Shown piece after piece: positions 22,395-28,737 of a stretch of DNA of 30,261 nucleotides. Position 1 is the stretch's first letter; each line of letters opens with the position of its first letter. The stretch spans positions 1 through 30,261 of the forward strand of contig JAXGWH010000013.1 in NCBI GenBank assembly GCA_040773385.1. The letters are read 5' to 3'. The position numbers and the translations under genes were made by a program. The stretch comes from Aeriscardovia sp040773385. Lineage in GTDB: Bacteria; Actinomycetota; Actinomycetes; Actinomycetales; Bifidobacteriaceae. The notes under the pieces were generated by a model. It saw nothing but the letters and a program-made list of their open reading frames with translations. It was not told the DNA's origin and did no database searches.

Positions 22395-25022
22395 TTCCGG
22401 CACCCATTTGCCGTTGGGCAGGGCGGCCTGTCTCAGTGCCTCCTCCAGATCGTGGTCGAGCGCGAACAGGTAGAGCCCGTGCACACCGCGCTTGAGCAGC
22501 ACATTAAGCTGGTTGCGCAGATTCTGCCGCGCATAATCATCCTTGCCACCGCGACGAACTGTTGCCTTGCCATCAGAACTCTCGGAAGGGCGGAACACGA
22601 CACGACCCGTAGGATATGTGCCCTCATAGCCGACGGATTTTCCGAGGATCACTCCGGCATAGTTGAGGTCAAATCCTTGGATGGTGTAGGTTGAGCCGAC
22701 CTCATTGATCGTCTCGTGTTCCTCGGCCCAGACATCGCTCTCGTCAAGATTGCGCCCCGCGGATCTGGATTGTCTCCCGACAGTCCGGTTCTTTGCGGTC
22801 TGTTTCCTGATTTTATTGACGATCTGATAATTCCACGGCAGACAGAACACACCGTCTCCCATGGATGATTCAGGATAATCCGCGTCGTAGCCGGCATAGC
22901 CATCCGGCAGGCCTTTGACCCAGCCGCCATGCCCGCGATGCATCGACACCGTCCACAGGCCGGACGGATCAGCGGGATTGTCTTTCCCATCCACATACTT
23001 CCAGTCATAGGTGGCGATGAGCCGCGAGATGCCATGGCCCTCAACACCGCCCGCTTTCTGGCGCGCCTTTGACGCAATGGCCCGATACAGATCAACCGGT
23101 GAGGCGAACACCCGGAGATCATACGGCCCTTCTGCCGTGTCAGCCGGTGAATCCGTCGCCGGGACCTGTCCATCCGGCCGATCCCTGTGATACGTATCCT
23201 CCGGGACCGGCCCGATAGTGCCAGGAGCGGAGACGGGGGCGATTCCGTCACCGCCTGTGGCATCACCGATAAGATTGTCAATCCAGCTGATCGTCTTCTC
23301 GTCTGCCGCCATACGCATCTGACGTGTGAGATGCAGCCGCCGCAGATGAACGCGGTACTCCTCCAGACCGGGCAGTGTGACAGGCCTGCCAGGATCCGAC
23401 GTTCCCCCGCCGCCGACACCCGTTTCCTTGCCGGCGACAGTCGGTGCCTTGCCGCCGGACTTCAGTGCCCTGTCACTGCCGGGATCTTCCGGATCCCTTC
23501 TGCCCCCGAGCAGCAGATTCTGTTCCTTCTTCGGGATCTGCTGACGCGACTGGAGGATCTGATGGGGATCGAACACCGCCACGACGACGCGCGCGCGGGC
23601 GAGCAGATCATCGAGCATGTTGCCGCGATAAAAATTCGAATAGCCCTGATAGCTCTGAGTGGTCAGCAGGTGCGCCTCATCAGCAAGAATCACATCCGCC
23701 GGCTCCACGATTTTATTTTGGGCCATCGGCTTCTGCCTCGGGGGTTTGTGCCACTCCAGTGCCTCACCAGTATGAGGATCCCGCTCCTTCATCCGACGGA
23801 TCAGCGTCGCCGGCTTCATCACCAGCTCGCCGTCGTGTCTCTGCAGGCCCAATTTGGTAGCGATGGCGTTGTAGACGTTGAGCTGCTCATTGTGATTGAC
23901 AGTGAAATAGACACCACCGGACCCGCCGTTGCGCCGCAAGGAGTCCTCGGAGAACAGATCATCGTCCTCCTCCTCGTCATCAGGATCCCCAGTGCCCCCG
24001 ATACCCTCGGCGGACAGCCGATAGAACAGGTCACTGAGGAGTACCGTCTTGCCGGTTCCTGCAAGCCCGGAGACAAGGATGAGCACCGGCGCGGCAGGGT
24101 CAGAGGCATCAGAAAAAACCGCACGGATGGTGTCGAGAATCTCCTGTTCTGCCTGCCGCTGCTCGTCGGCGAGCCGGTGGAACGGCGAGGCTTTGAACAA
24201 CGCTGACTGGCGGATCACCTCCTCAGCCGGGAACAGCGCCGGATCCTGCCGATTGAGTCCCAACCAGATTTTGGTGAAGAGGCGATCGAAGTCTTTGTGC
24301 GTGTAGTAGTCGCCCTGAGGATTCTTGCGACGATTGTTGAGGTGCGCGACATGCGGGACGGCGAGCATCCGCCCCATCAGCTCGTTCTCCACATCGAGGG
24401 TGAGGGATTTGTTGAAAATCGCGTCGCCGATCACATATTGGCGTACCGGGGAGGCGATTCCCGTGCGGAGGATGTTCTTCCGATCCGCCTCCTGACGGTC
24501 CGTCTCGCCGTGCGGACCGTCTTGCCGGCCACCATCGAGCAGACGATCGGCGAAGGCCTTCCAATCCTCACGGCTCAGAGGATCAGCATGCAGATGCTCG
24601 GACGTGCGACGGCGGATATCGTTCGTCTCCCCCACATACACGATGCGATCGGCATCAGCATCCGGCCCGGTCTTTCCGACCCCGCCCAGCGGATGATCGG
24701 CGCGCGAACCGGCGTGATGCCGTCTGTCATCGGCATGCCCGGAATCCTCGCTCATGTGGACGATGTAAACCGTGGGATAGTCGGAGATGAGATGTGCGCG
24801 CTCATCGATCAGCCGCCGAATCTGGTCGGTCAGCTCCCCGTTGCCCTCACTTGCAGCCCGCGGCCCGCGGTTGTCAGATTTCCCGGCATCGTTCGTTTTG
24901 TTCGGACGTTCGGTGACCTCGTCGCGGATCATCGCGTCCGTCAGCTCGACATAGGGCACCGAGATGATGACAGGATCAGGAATATCGGAGCCGGGGACAT
25001 CCCTCGTCACGGAAACAGGCAT
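22383..25022 (-). CDS. GIY-YIG nuclease + DUF2075 helicase-like protein (putative defence)
   Basis: 879 residues. The N-terminal GIY-YIG-like nuclease domain has VYIV (85-88), VYVGET (128-133), the RRR of NDIRRRT (137-139) and a candidate metal-binding Glu in DVENELMGR (212 or 214). A linker NPQGDYYTHKDF and FPAEEVIRQSALFKASPF leads into DUF2075, a P-loop helicase-like domain of the Schlafen type: Walker A GLAGTGKT (319-326), Walker B DVILADEAH (about 440), and a C-terminal motif block EVGSTYTIQGFDLNYAGVI and LNVLLKRGVHGLYLFALD. Family members are often suspected of phage defence or DNA/RNA processing; no activity is established that I know of. ATG 25022 was preferred over 25046, since CATAAT ends six bases upstream and neither start has a ribosome site. 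Divergent, 35 bp from a MazG-like gene. Confidence 0.88.
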   Translation of the reverse strand: MPVSVTRDVPGSDIPDPVIISVPYVELTDAMIRDEVTERPNKTNDAGKSDNRGPRAASEGNGELTDQIRRLIDERAHLISDYPTVYIVHMSEDSGHADDRRHHAGSRADHPLGGVGKTGPDADADRIVYVGETNDIRRRTSEHLHADPLSREDWKAFADRLLDGGRQDGPHGETDRQEADRKNILRTGIASPVRQYVIGDAIFNKSLTLDVENELMGRMLAVPHVAHLNNRRKNPQGDYYTHKDFDRLFTKIWLGLNRQDPALFPAEEVIRQSALFKASPFHRLADEQRQAEQEILDTIRAVFSDASDPAAPVLILVSGLAGTGKTVLLSDLFYRLSAEGIGGTGDPDDEEEDDDLFSEDSLRRNGGSGGVYFTVNHNEQLNVYNAIATKLGLQRHDGELVMKPATLIRRMKERDPHTGEALEWHKPPRQKPMAQNKIVEPADVILADEAHLLTTQSYQGYSNFYRGNMLDDLLARARVVVAVFDPHQILQSRQQIPKKEQNLLLGGRRDPEDPGSDRALKSGGKAPTVAGKETGVGGGGTSDPGRPVTLPGLEEYRVHLRRLHLTRQMRMAADEKTISWIDNLIGDATGGDGIAPVSAPGTIGPVPEDTYHRDRPDGQVPATDSPADTAEGPYDLRVFASPVDLYRAIASKARQKAGGVEGHGISRLIATYDWKYVDGKDNPADPSGLWTVSMHRGHGGWVKGLPDGYAGYDADYPESSMGDGVFCLPWNYQIVNKIRKQTAKNRTVGRQSRSAGRNLDESDVWAEEHETINEVGSTYTIQGFDLNYAGVILGKSVGYEGTYPTGRVVFRPSESSDGKATVRRGGKDDYARQNLRNQLNVLLKRGVHGLYLFALDHDLEEALRQAALPNGKWVPEDGR

Positions 25023-25028
25023 GATCCA

Positions 25029-25051
25029 ATTATGGCCCCCATGCATATTCT
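25029..25051. promoter_or_regulatory. overlapping divergent promoters, both leaderless-type
   Basis: On the minus strand CATAAT (25034-25029) ends six bases before ATG 25022. On the plus strand TATTCT (25046-25051) ends six bases before ATG 25058. The two units share a 35-bp spacer, so the polymerase sites must overlap and the genes are probably co-regulated or mutually exclusive. The -35 elements are not evident. Confidence 0.4.
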
Positions 25052-25057
25052 TGGAGC

Positions 25058-25393
25058 ATGCTTTCGGACGAGACGATCACCAGAATCCATCGCTTTGTGG
25101 ACGAACGCGACTGGGGCCAGTTCCATACCCCGGCGAATCTTGCCAAATCAGTGAGCATCGAGGCCGGGGAGCTGCTCGAATGCTTCCAGTGGACGGATGG
25201 CCCGCGGGACGGCGATACGGAACATGCGGGCGAGGAGATCGCAGACGTGCTGATTTACGCCACCCTCCTCGCCGACAAGCTTGGTCTCGATCTCGATACC
25301 ATCGTCAACGACAAACTCACAAAAAATGCGCGACGCTATCCCGTCCGCCTCTTCAAAGGGACGGCGGAAAAGTCCGATCTGCCCGAGAAATAA
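25058..25393 (+). CDS. MazG-like nucleotide pyrophosphohydrolase
   Basis: 111 residues, a single all-alpha NTP-PPase domain (MazG/RS21-C6 dCTPase type), hydrolysing (d)NTPs to NMP and pyrophosphate. The metal-binding Glu/Asp motif is intact: E35-x2-E38 in SIEAGELLECFQW and E60-x2-D63 in EEIADVLIYA, followed by DKLTKNARRYPV. ATG 25058 has GGAG only one base away, too close for use, while TATTCT six bases upstream fits a leaderless start. Pairing with the divergent GIY-YIG/DUF2075 gene suggests a joint function, such as nucleotide-pool control in defence; this is inference. The 3' end, including the stop, is tandemly duplicated. Confidence 0.9.
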   Translation: MLSDETITRIHRFVDERDWGQFHTPANLAKSVSIEAGELLECFQWTDGPRDGDTEHAGEEIADVLIYATLLADKLGLDLDTIVNDKLTKNARRYPVRLFKGTAEKSDLPEK

Positions 25394-25413
25394 GTCCGAT
25401 CTGCCCGAGAAAT
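25370..25413 (+). repeat. perfect 22-bp tandem duplication spanning the MazG-like stop codon
   Basis: The block from AAGTCC to GAGAAAT at 25370-25391 is repeated without a mismatch at 25392-25413, and both copies are followed by AA. The first copy encodes KSDLPEK and its TAA stop; the second is untranslated because of that stop. A 14-bp palindrome, ATCGGCATGCCGAT (25430-25443), follows and may act as a weak terminator before the convergent def gene. Confidence 0.95.
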
Positions 25414-25467
25414 AAAGGGGAAAGATCCAATCGGCATGCCGATCACACCTTCATCCCCACTCACGGA

Positions 25468-26235
25468 TCAGATGGTGAAGCCGAGGATCTCGGACCCCTT
25501 GCGCAGCGTGGCCGGGTCCGCCCAGCCATAGTCGTACATGTTCTCGTCTGTGGTGATGGAGCGGATCTCGGCCTTGTCGATGTAGATCTCGCCCGAGAGA
25601 TGGTCCGTCTCATGCTGGAAGATGCGCGCCGGCCAGCCGTGCAGGTCGTCCTCGTGGCGCACGCCCTTCTCGTCCTGCCAGACCGCGTGGATGTCATGCC
25701 AGCGCCGGCGCACCGCCTCCACACCAGGCAGCGAGAGGCACCCCTCATAGAAGCTTGCCGTCGTGCTTCCGATCGGTGAATAGTACGGGTTGATGATGAC
25801 ATGGAACGGGAAATCGGCGAAGTCGCGCGGATCCTTCGACCAGTCGACAAGGACATCGTCCGCGTCCTCTGTGCCACCCTCATCGGCCGCCGCATCGTCG
25901 CCCTTGCCGCCGGACGACGTGTCCGCAGCATCGTCCTCGTCGGATTCGGGCGTGGTCCGCTCATCAAGACGGTCCTCGACCACCGCGAAGGCGAGCGGGA
26001 TGCCCACCTGCGGGGCGGCCAGGCCCACGCCGGGCGCCTCGAGCATGGTCTTGCGCATCACGCCGATCAGCTCGCGCAGCACACGCGCGGAGATCTGGCC
26101 CGTGTACTCGTGCCACGGCTGGCGCAGCACGGGGTCACCCACCTCCACGATGGGGATCATCCCGTCCTCCTGGTTTTTGAGCAGATGACGGACGAACGCG
26201 GTGAGCTGCTTATCGACCTGACCGGTGAAAGCCAT
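25468..26235 (-). CDS. def: peptide deformylase with acidic insertion
   Basis: Removes the formyl group from the N-terminal Met of new proteins; a cytosolic metal enzyme. 255 residues, longer than the usual 170-200. Motif I GVGLAAPQVG (69-78), motif II EGCLSLPG (164-171, metal ligand Cys166) and motif III QHETDHLSG (207-215, His208, Glu209, His212) are all intact. Between motifs I and II lies a low-complexity acidic insert of about 40 residues (about 91-128, rich in Asp, Glu, Ala, Gly). A 25-residue extension precedes the core. Start ATG 26235 with GAAAGGAA directly after the glmM stop (10-bp gap) shows a glmM-def operon. Confidence 0.97.
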   Translation of the reverse strand: MAFTGQVDKQLTAFVRHLLKNQEDGMIPIVEVGDPVLRQPWHEYTGQISARVLRELIGVMRKTMLEAPGVGLAAPQVGIPLAFAVVEDRLDERTTPESDEDDAADTSSGGKGDDAAADEGGTEDADDVLVDWSKDPRDFADFPFHVIINPYYSPIGSTTASFYEGCLSLPGVEAVRRRWHDIHAVWQDEKGVRHEDDLHGWPARIFQHETDHLSGEIYIDKAEIRSITTDENMYDYGWADPATLRKGSEILGFTI

Positions 26236-26245
26236 GGGGTTCCTT

Positions 26246-27601
26246 TCAGGCGAGGCGGTCGGCGACGACCTTGGCGAGGGTCTCGCATACCTGCTTCGCC
26301 TGCGGCTCCGTGGCGGCCTCGACCATCACGCGCACGACCGGCTCGGTGCCCGACGGCCGCAGGACGACGCGGCCGGTCTCCCCGAGGATCTCCTCCTGCT
26401 CTTTGACCGCCTGCGCGATGCCCTCGTCGGTCTTCGCCTCGTTCTTGCGCTCGGTGCGCACGTTGATGAGCTCCTGCGGCAGCTGCGGGAAGTCTGCTGC
26501 GAGCTCTTTGAGCGACGTGCCGGAGCGCACCACCTCATGGGCGAGGGTGAGCGCGGTGAGCGTGCCGTCGCCGGTGGTGGCGAACTGACGGTTGATGATG
26601 TGGCCGGACTGCTCGCCGCCGAGCGTGTAATCGTGCTTGAGCATCTCCTCGAGCACATAGCGGTCGCCCACGGCAGTCTGCACGGTGTTGATGCCCATCT
26701 TCTTGAGGGCGAGCTTGAGGCCGAGGTTGCTCATAATGGTCACCACGAGCGTGTTGCCGTTGAGCCTGCCCTCCTGCTTGAGCGCGCGGGCGAGGATGCC
26801 CATGATCTGATCACCGTTGACGAGGTGACCCTCGTTGTCCACGGCGAGGCAGCGGTCGGCGTCACCGTCGCACGCCACACCCATGTCGGCGTCGGCGGCG
26901 GTGACCATGGCCTGCAGCTGCTCGGGGTGCATGGAACCGGCGTGGTCGTTGATGTTGTAGCCGTCCGGGCTGGCGTTGATGACCACCACATCGGCGCCCG
27001 CCTCGCGCAGCACGACCGGTGCGACGGCGCTTGTGGCACCGTTGGCGCAGTCCACCACGATGCGCAGGCCCTTGAGCGGGGTCGGGTCGTCGGCGGTGGC
27101 AGAACGCACGATGTGCTCGGTGTACATCTGCGTGCTCGTCTCCGAGTCATGGTGGATGCGGCCCACACCGCGGCCGGTCGGACGCTCCCAGTCCTGGCCG
27201 AGGATCGCCTCGATCTGGTCCTCCTTCTCGTCGGAGAGCTTGAAACCCCCGCGGGCGAAGAACTTGATGCCGTTGTAGATCATCGGGTTGTGGGAGGCGG
27301 AGACGATGCCCGCGAAGTCCACGTTGAGCTGGGTGGACAGGTACGCCAGGCCCGGTGTGGGGATCACGCCGACGTCGATGACGTCGAACCCGCCGGCGGC
27401 CATGCCGGCCGCGAGCGCCGAGGAGAGGAAATCACCGGAGACGCGGGTATCGCGTCCCACAAGCGCGCGCTTGCGCCCCTCCCCCTTGTGATCTTTGCCC
27501 AGCACGCGGGCGGCGGCCTCACCGAGGTCGAGCGCCATCTTCGGGGTCAGCTCCTTATTGGCGACACCGCGGACGCCGTCGGTACCGAAAAGACGTGGCA
27601 T
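26246..27601 (-). CDS. glmM: phosphoglucosamine mutase
   Basis: Converts glucosamine-6-phosphate to glucosamine-1-phosphate, the step leading to UDP-GlcNAc for peptidoglycan. 451 residues, normal length. From start MPRLFGTDGVRG the active-site phosphoserine is S103 in SASHNP, the metal loop is DGDADR (245-250), the sugar-binding loop is GGEQSGH and the phosphate-binding loop RPSGTEP lies near the C-terminus. ATG 27601 is preceded by TTGGAGGATAT, an excellent ribosome site; an in-frame start at 27679 is excluded by this and by the conserved N-terminus. First gene of the glmM-def operon. Confidence 0.98.
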   Translation of the reverse strand: MPRLFGTDGVRGVANKELTPKMALDLGEAAARVLGKDHKGEGRKRALVGRDTRVSGDFLSSALAAGMAAGGFDVIDVGVIPTPGLAYLSTQLNVDFAGIVSASHNPMIYNGIKFFARGGFKLSDEKEDQIEAILGQDWERPTGRGVGRIHHDSETSTQMYTEHIVRSATADDPTPLKGLRIVVDCANGATSAVAPVVLREAGADVVVINASPDGYNINDHAGSMHPEQLQAMVTAADADMGVACDGDADRCLAVDNEGHLVNGDQIMGILARALKQEGRLNGNTLVVTIMSNLGLKLALKKMGINTVQTAVGDRYVLEEMLKHDYTLGGEQSGHIINRQFATTGDGTLTALTLAHEVVRSGTSLKELAADFPQLPQELINVRTERKNEAKTDEGIAQAVKEQEEILGETGRVVLRPSGTEPVVRVMVEAATEPQAKQVCETLAKVVADRLA

Positions 27602-27799
27602 ATATCCTCCAATGCGGGTGGCCCCGGACTGACATCGCCGTCTGCCCGGTTTTGCCGGGGCCGTCACATGTTCTGCCACTACAGTACCGCCCGCAAGAGA
27701 GGAGCGCCGGCACGAGCCTCTCCTCCCGGTTTATCCCCAGTTTTCCACTTTCGTCTGCAGATCTTCGACACTGGTGCTGAATGAAATACACCGAGCATC

Positions 27800-28303
27800 A
27801 TGAAGCAACGCACCCGGTTTGATTTTGAGCGGACATTCACCGGCATGCGCGGCCTTATCCGCACCGGGAATGATGAATGGGACATTCGGCAGGCTGCTCT
27901 TGGAATTCCGCCGGCGACGGATGTGCTTGAAATGCATGAGATCGTCTTCATGGAGCGTTTCGTCACTGATCTCGGACAACATTTCCAGTGGATCCCCAAA
28001 GATGAGCGAAAGCATTTCGCCACGTGTGATTTTTACTGGGTCGAGCAACAGGCATATATCGAGCTCAAATCCACCAGAAGTCTGACCCCGAAATATTCTT
28101 CTGTCTCATCGCAGATACGCCAATCCGTCATCAAGGCCAGAAAATGGAATGTGGAAAAGCGCTCGTTTCTTCTTGATCTTTACGGTGCGCGCATCACGGA
28201 AAAATTCATCTATCAGATCTCGCACTACAACGAGAAAAATCCCGACAACCGGATCAGCGATTTATGGCTCGCGGATGAACGAGGTCTGGAAAAACTTATA
28301 TAG
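27800..28303 (+). CDS. small PD-(D/E)XK / CdiA-C-like nuclease-domain protein
   Basis: 167 residues. The core reads CDFYWVEQQAYIELKSTR, i.e. D77 followed by E88-x-K90, a PD-(D/E)XK nuclease pattern; an upstream Glu (E47 or E52 in MHEIVFMERF) could complete the site. The following helices and strands (SQIRQSVIKARKW, SFLLDLYGARITEKFIYQI, NRISDLWLAD) resemble the CdiA-C tRNase-type toxin fold, though I could not confirm membership. It is a free-standing cytosolic protein without a secretion domain, and no immunity gene is seen beside it. Base composition is more AT-rich than the neighbours, which suggests transfer. ATG 27800 has only a weak site (GAG four bases upstream). Confidence 0.65.
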   Translation: MKQRTRFDFERTFTGMRGLIRTGNDEWDIRQAALGIPPATDVLEMHEIVFMERFVTDLGQHFQWIPKDERKHFATCDFYWVEQQAYIELKSTRSLTPKYSSVSSQIRQSVIKARKWNVEKRSFLLDLYGARITEKFIYQISHYNEKNPDNRISDLWLADERGLEKLI

Positions 28304-28376
28304 AAGCTGATAGCGGTGATCTCGGCTTTGATACGCGCTTTTATTCCAAGCTTGGCCAAGAGGCGCCATCAGCTTC
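28303..28376. other. long imperfect stem-loop after the nuclease gene
   Basis: GAAGCTGATAGCG (28303-28315) pairs with CGCCATCAGCTTC (28364-28376) at 12 of 13 positions; inside, CTCGGC can pair with GCCAAGAG with a bulge. The first arm starts within the stop codon of the preceding gene. No T run follows, so it may be an RNA structure or a small mobile-element relic rather than a plain terminator. Confidence 0.55.
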
Positions 28377-28559
28377 AAATCCAGTCTATCGCATGAATTA
28401 CCGACCATGGTCACGTTCCGCCCGATTGTGGATGACTGCCACCCATGGGCTATTGCACATCGCAGCACATCGCATCATGCGTATCGCCGCACCGGAAATG
28501 CCATCATGCCGGCTGACAGCAGGAGAGCTGCCGGGAACAGATAACGTTCGGAGAAAACA

Positions 28560-28588
28560 AAGACCGCCGGGGCAGGCCCGACGGTCTT
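28560..28588 (-). terminator. Rho-independent terminator of pepN
   Basis: AAGACCGCCGGG (28560-28571) pairs with CCCGACGGTCTT (28577-28588) with one mismatch and a 5-nt loop. Read on the minus strand, the hairpin ends in GGTCTTTGTTTTCTCC, a T-rich tail, which fits termination of the leftward pepN transcript 150 bp after its stop. Confidence 0.8.
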
Positions 28589-28697
28589 CATATCAGCCGT
28601 CACGAGGATCCTGAGAGAATCTCGGAGAGAGCCTGCTCCTCAAGCGAGGTCTTCCCTCCGGTGGGTCTCCACTAAATCTCCGGACAGGCCATCACTG

Positions 28698-28736
28698 CTC
28701 TTGGCAGGCTTTCTTGGCAGGTTCTCGTGACAGGTG
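28698..28736. repeat. three 13-bp tandem repeats at the pepN stop codon
   Basis: CTCTTGGCAGGCT (28698-28710), TTCTTGGCAGGTT (28711-28723) and CTCGTGACAGGTG (28724-28736) are successive 13-bp copies with a few differences. The pepN stop (28738-28740) begins two bases later. Confidence 0.75.
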
Positions 28737-28737
28737 C

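Larger units (their letters stand above)
28304..28737. other. intergenic region between convergent nuclease gene and pepN
   Basis: 434 bp with no supportable gene. It contains the 74-nt stem-loop (28303-28376), a small repeat of CACATCGCA (around 28458-28478), the pepN terminator (28560-28588) and the 13-bp tandem repeats touching the pepN stop (28698-28736). Short reading frames here lack ribosome sites and look random. Confidence 0.6.

Noticed and set aside
23187..25154. plus-strand reading frames across the DUF2075 gene
   Set aside because: Opposite-strand shadows; the minus strand has coherent GIY-YIG and Walker motifs.
27731..27749. DnaA-box-like TTATCCCCA and TTTTCCACT
   Set aside because: Each has at least one mismatch at a conserved position; kept apart from the perfect pair at 18724-18767.
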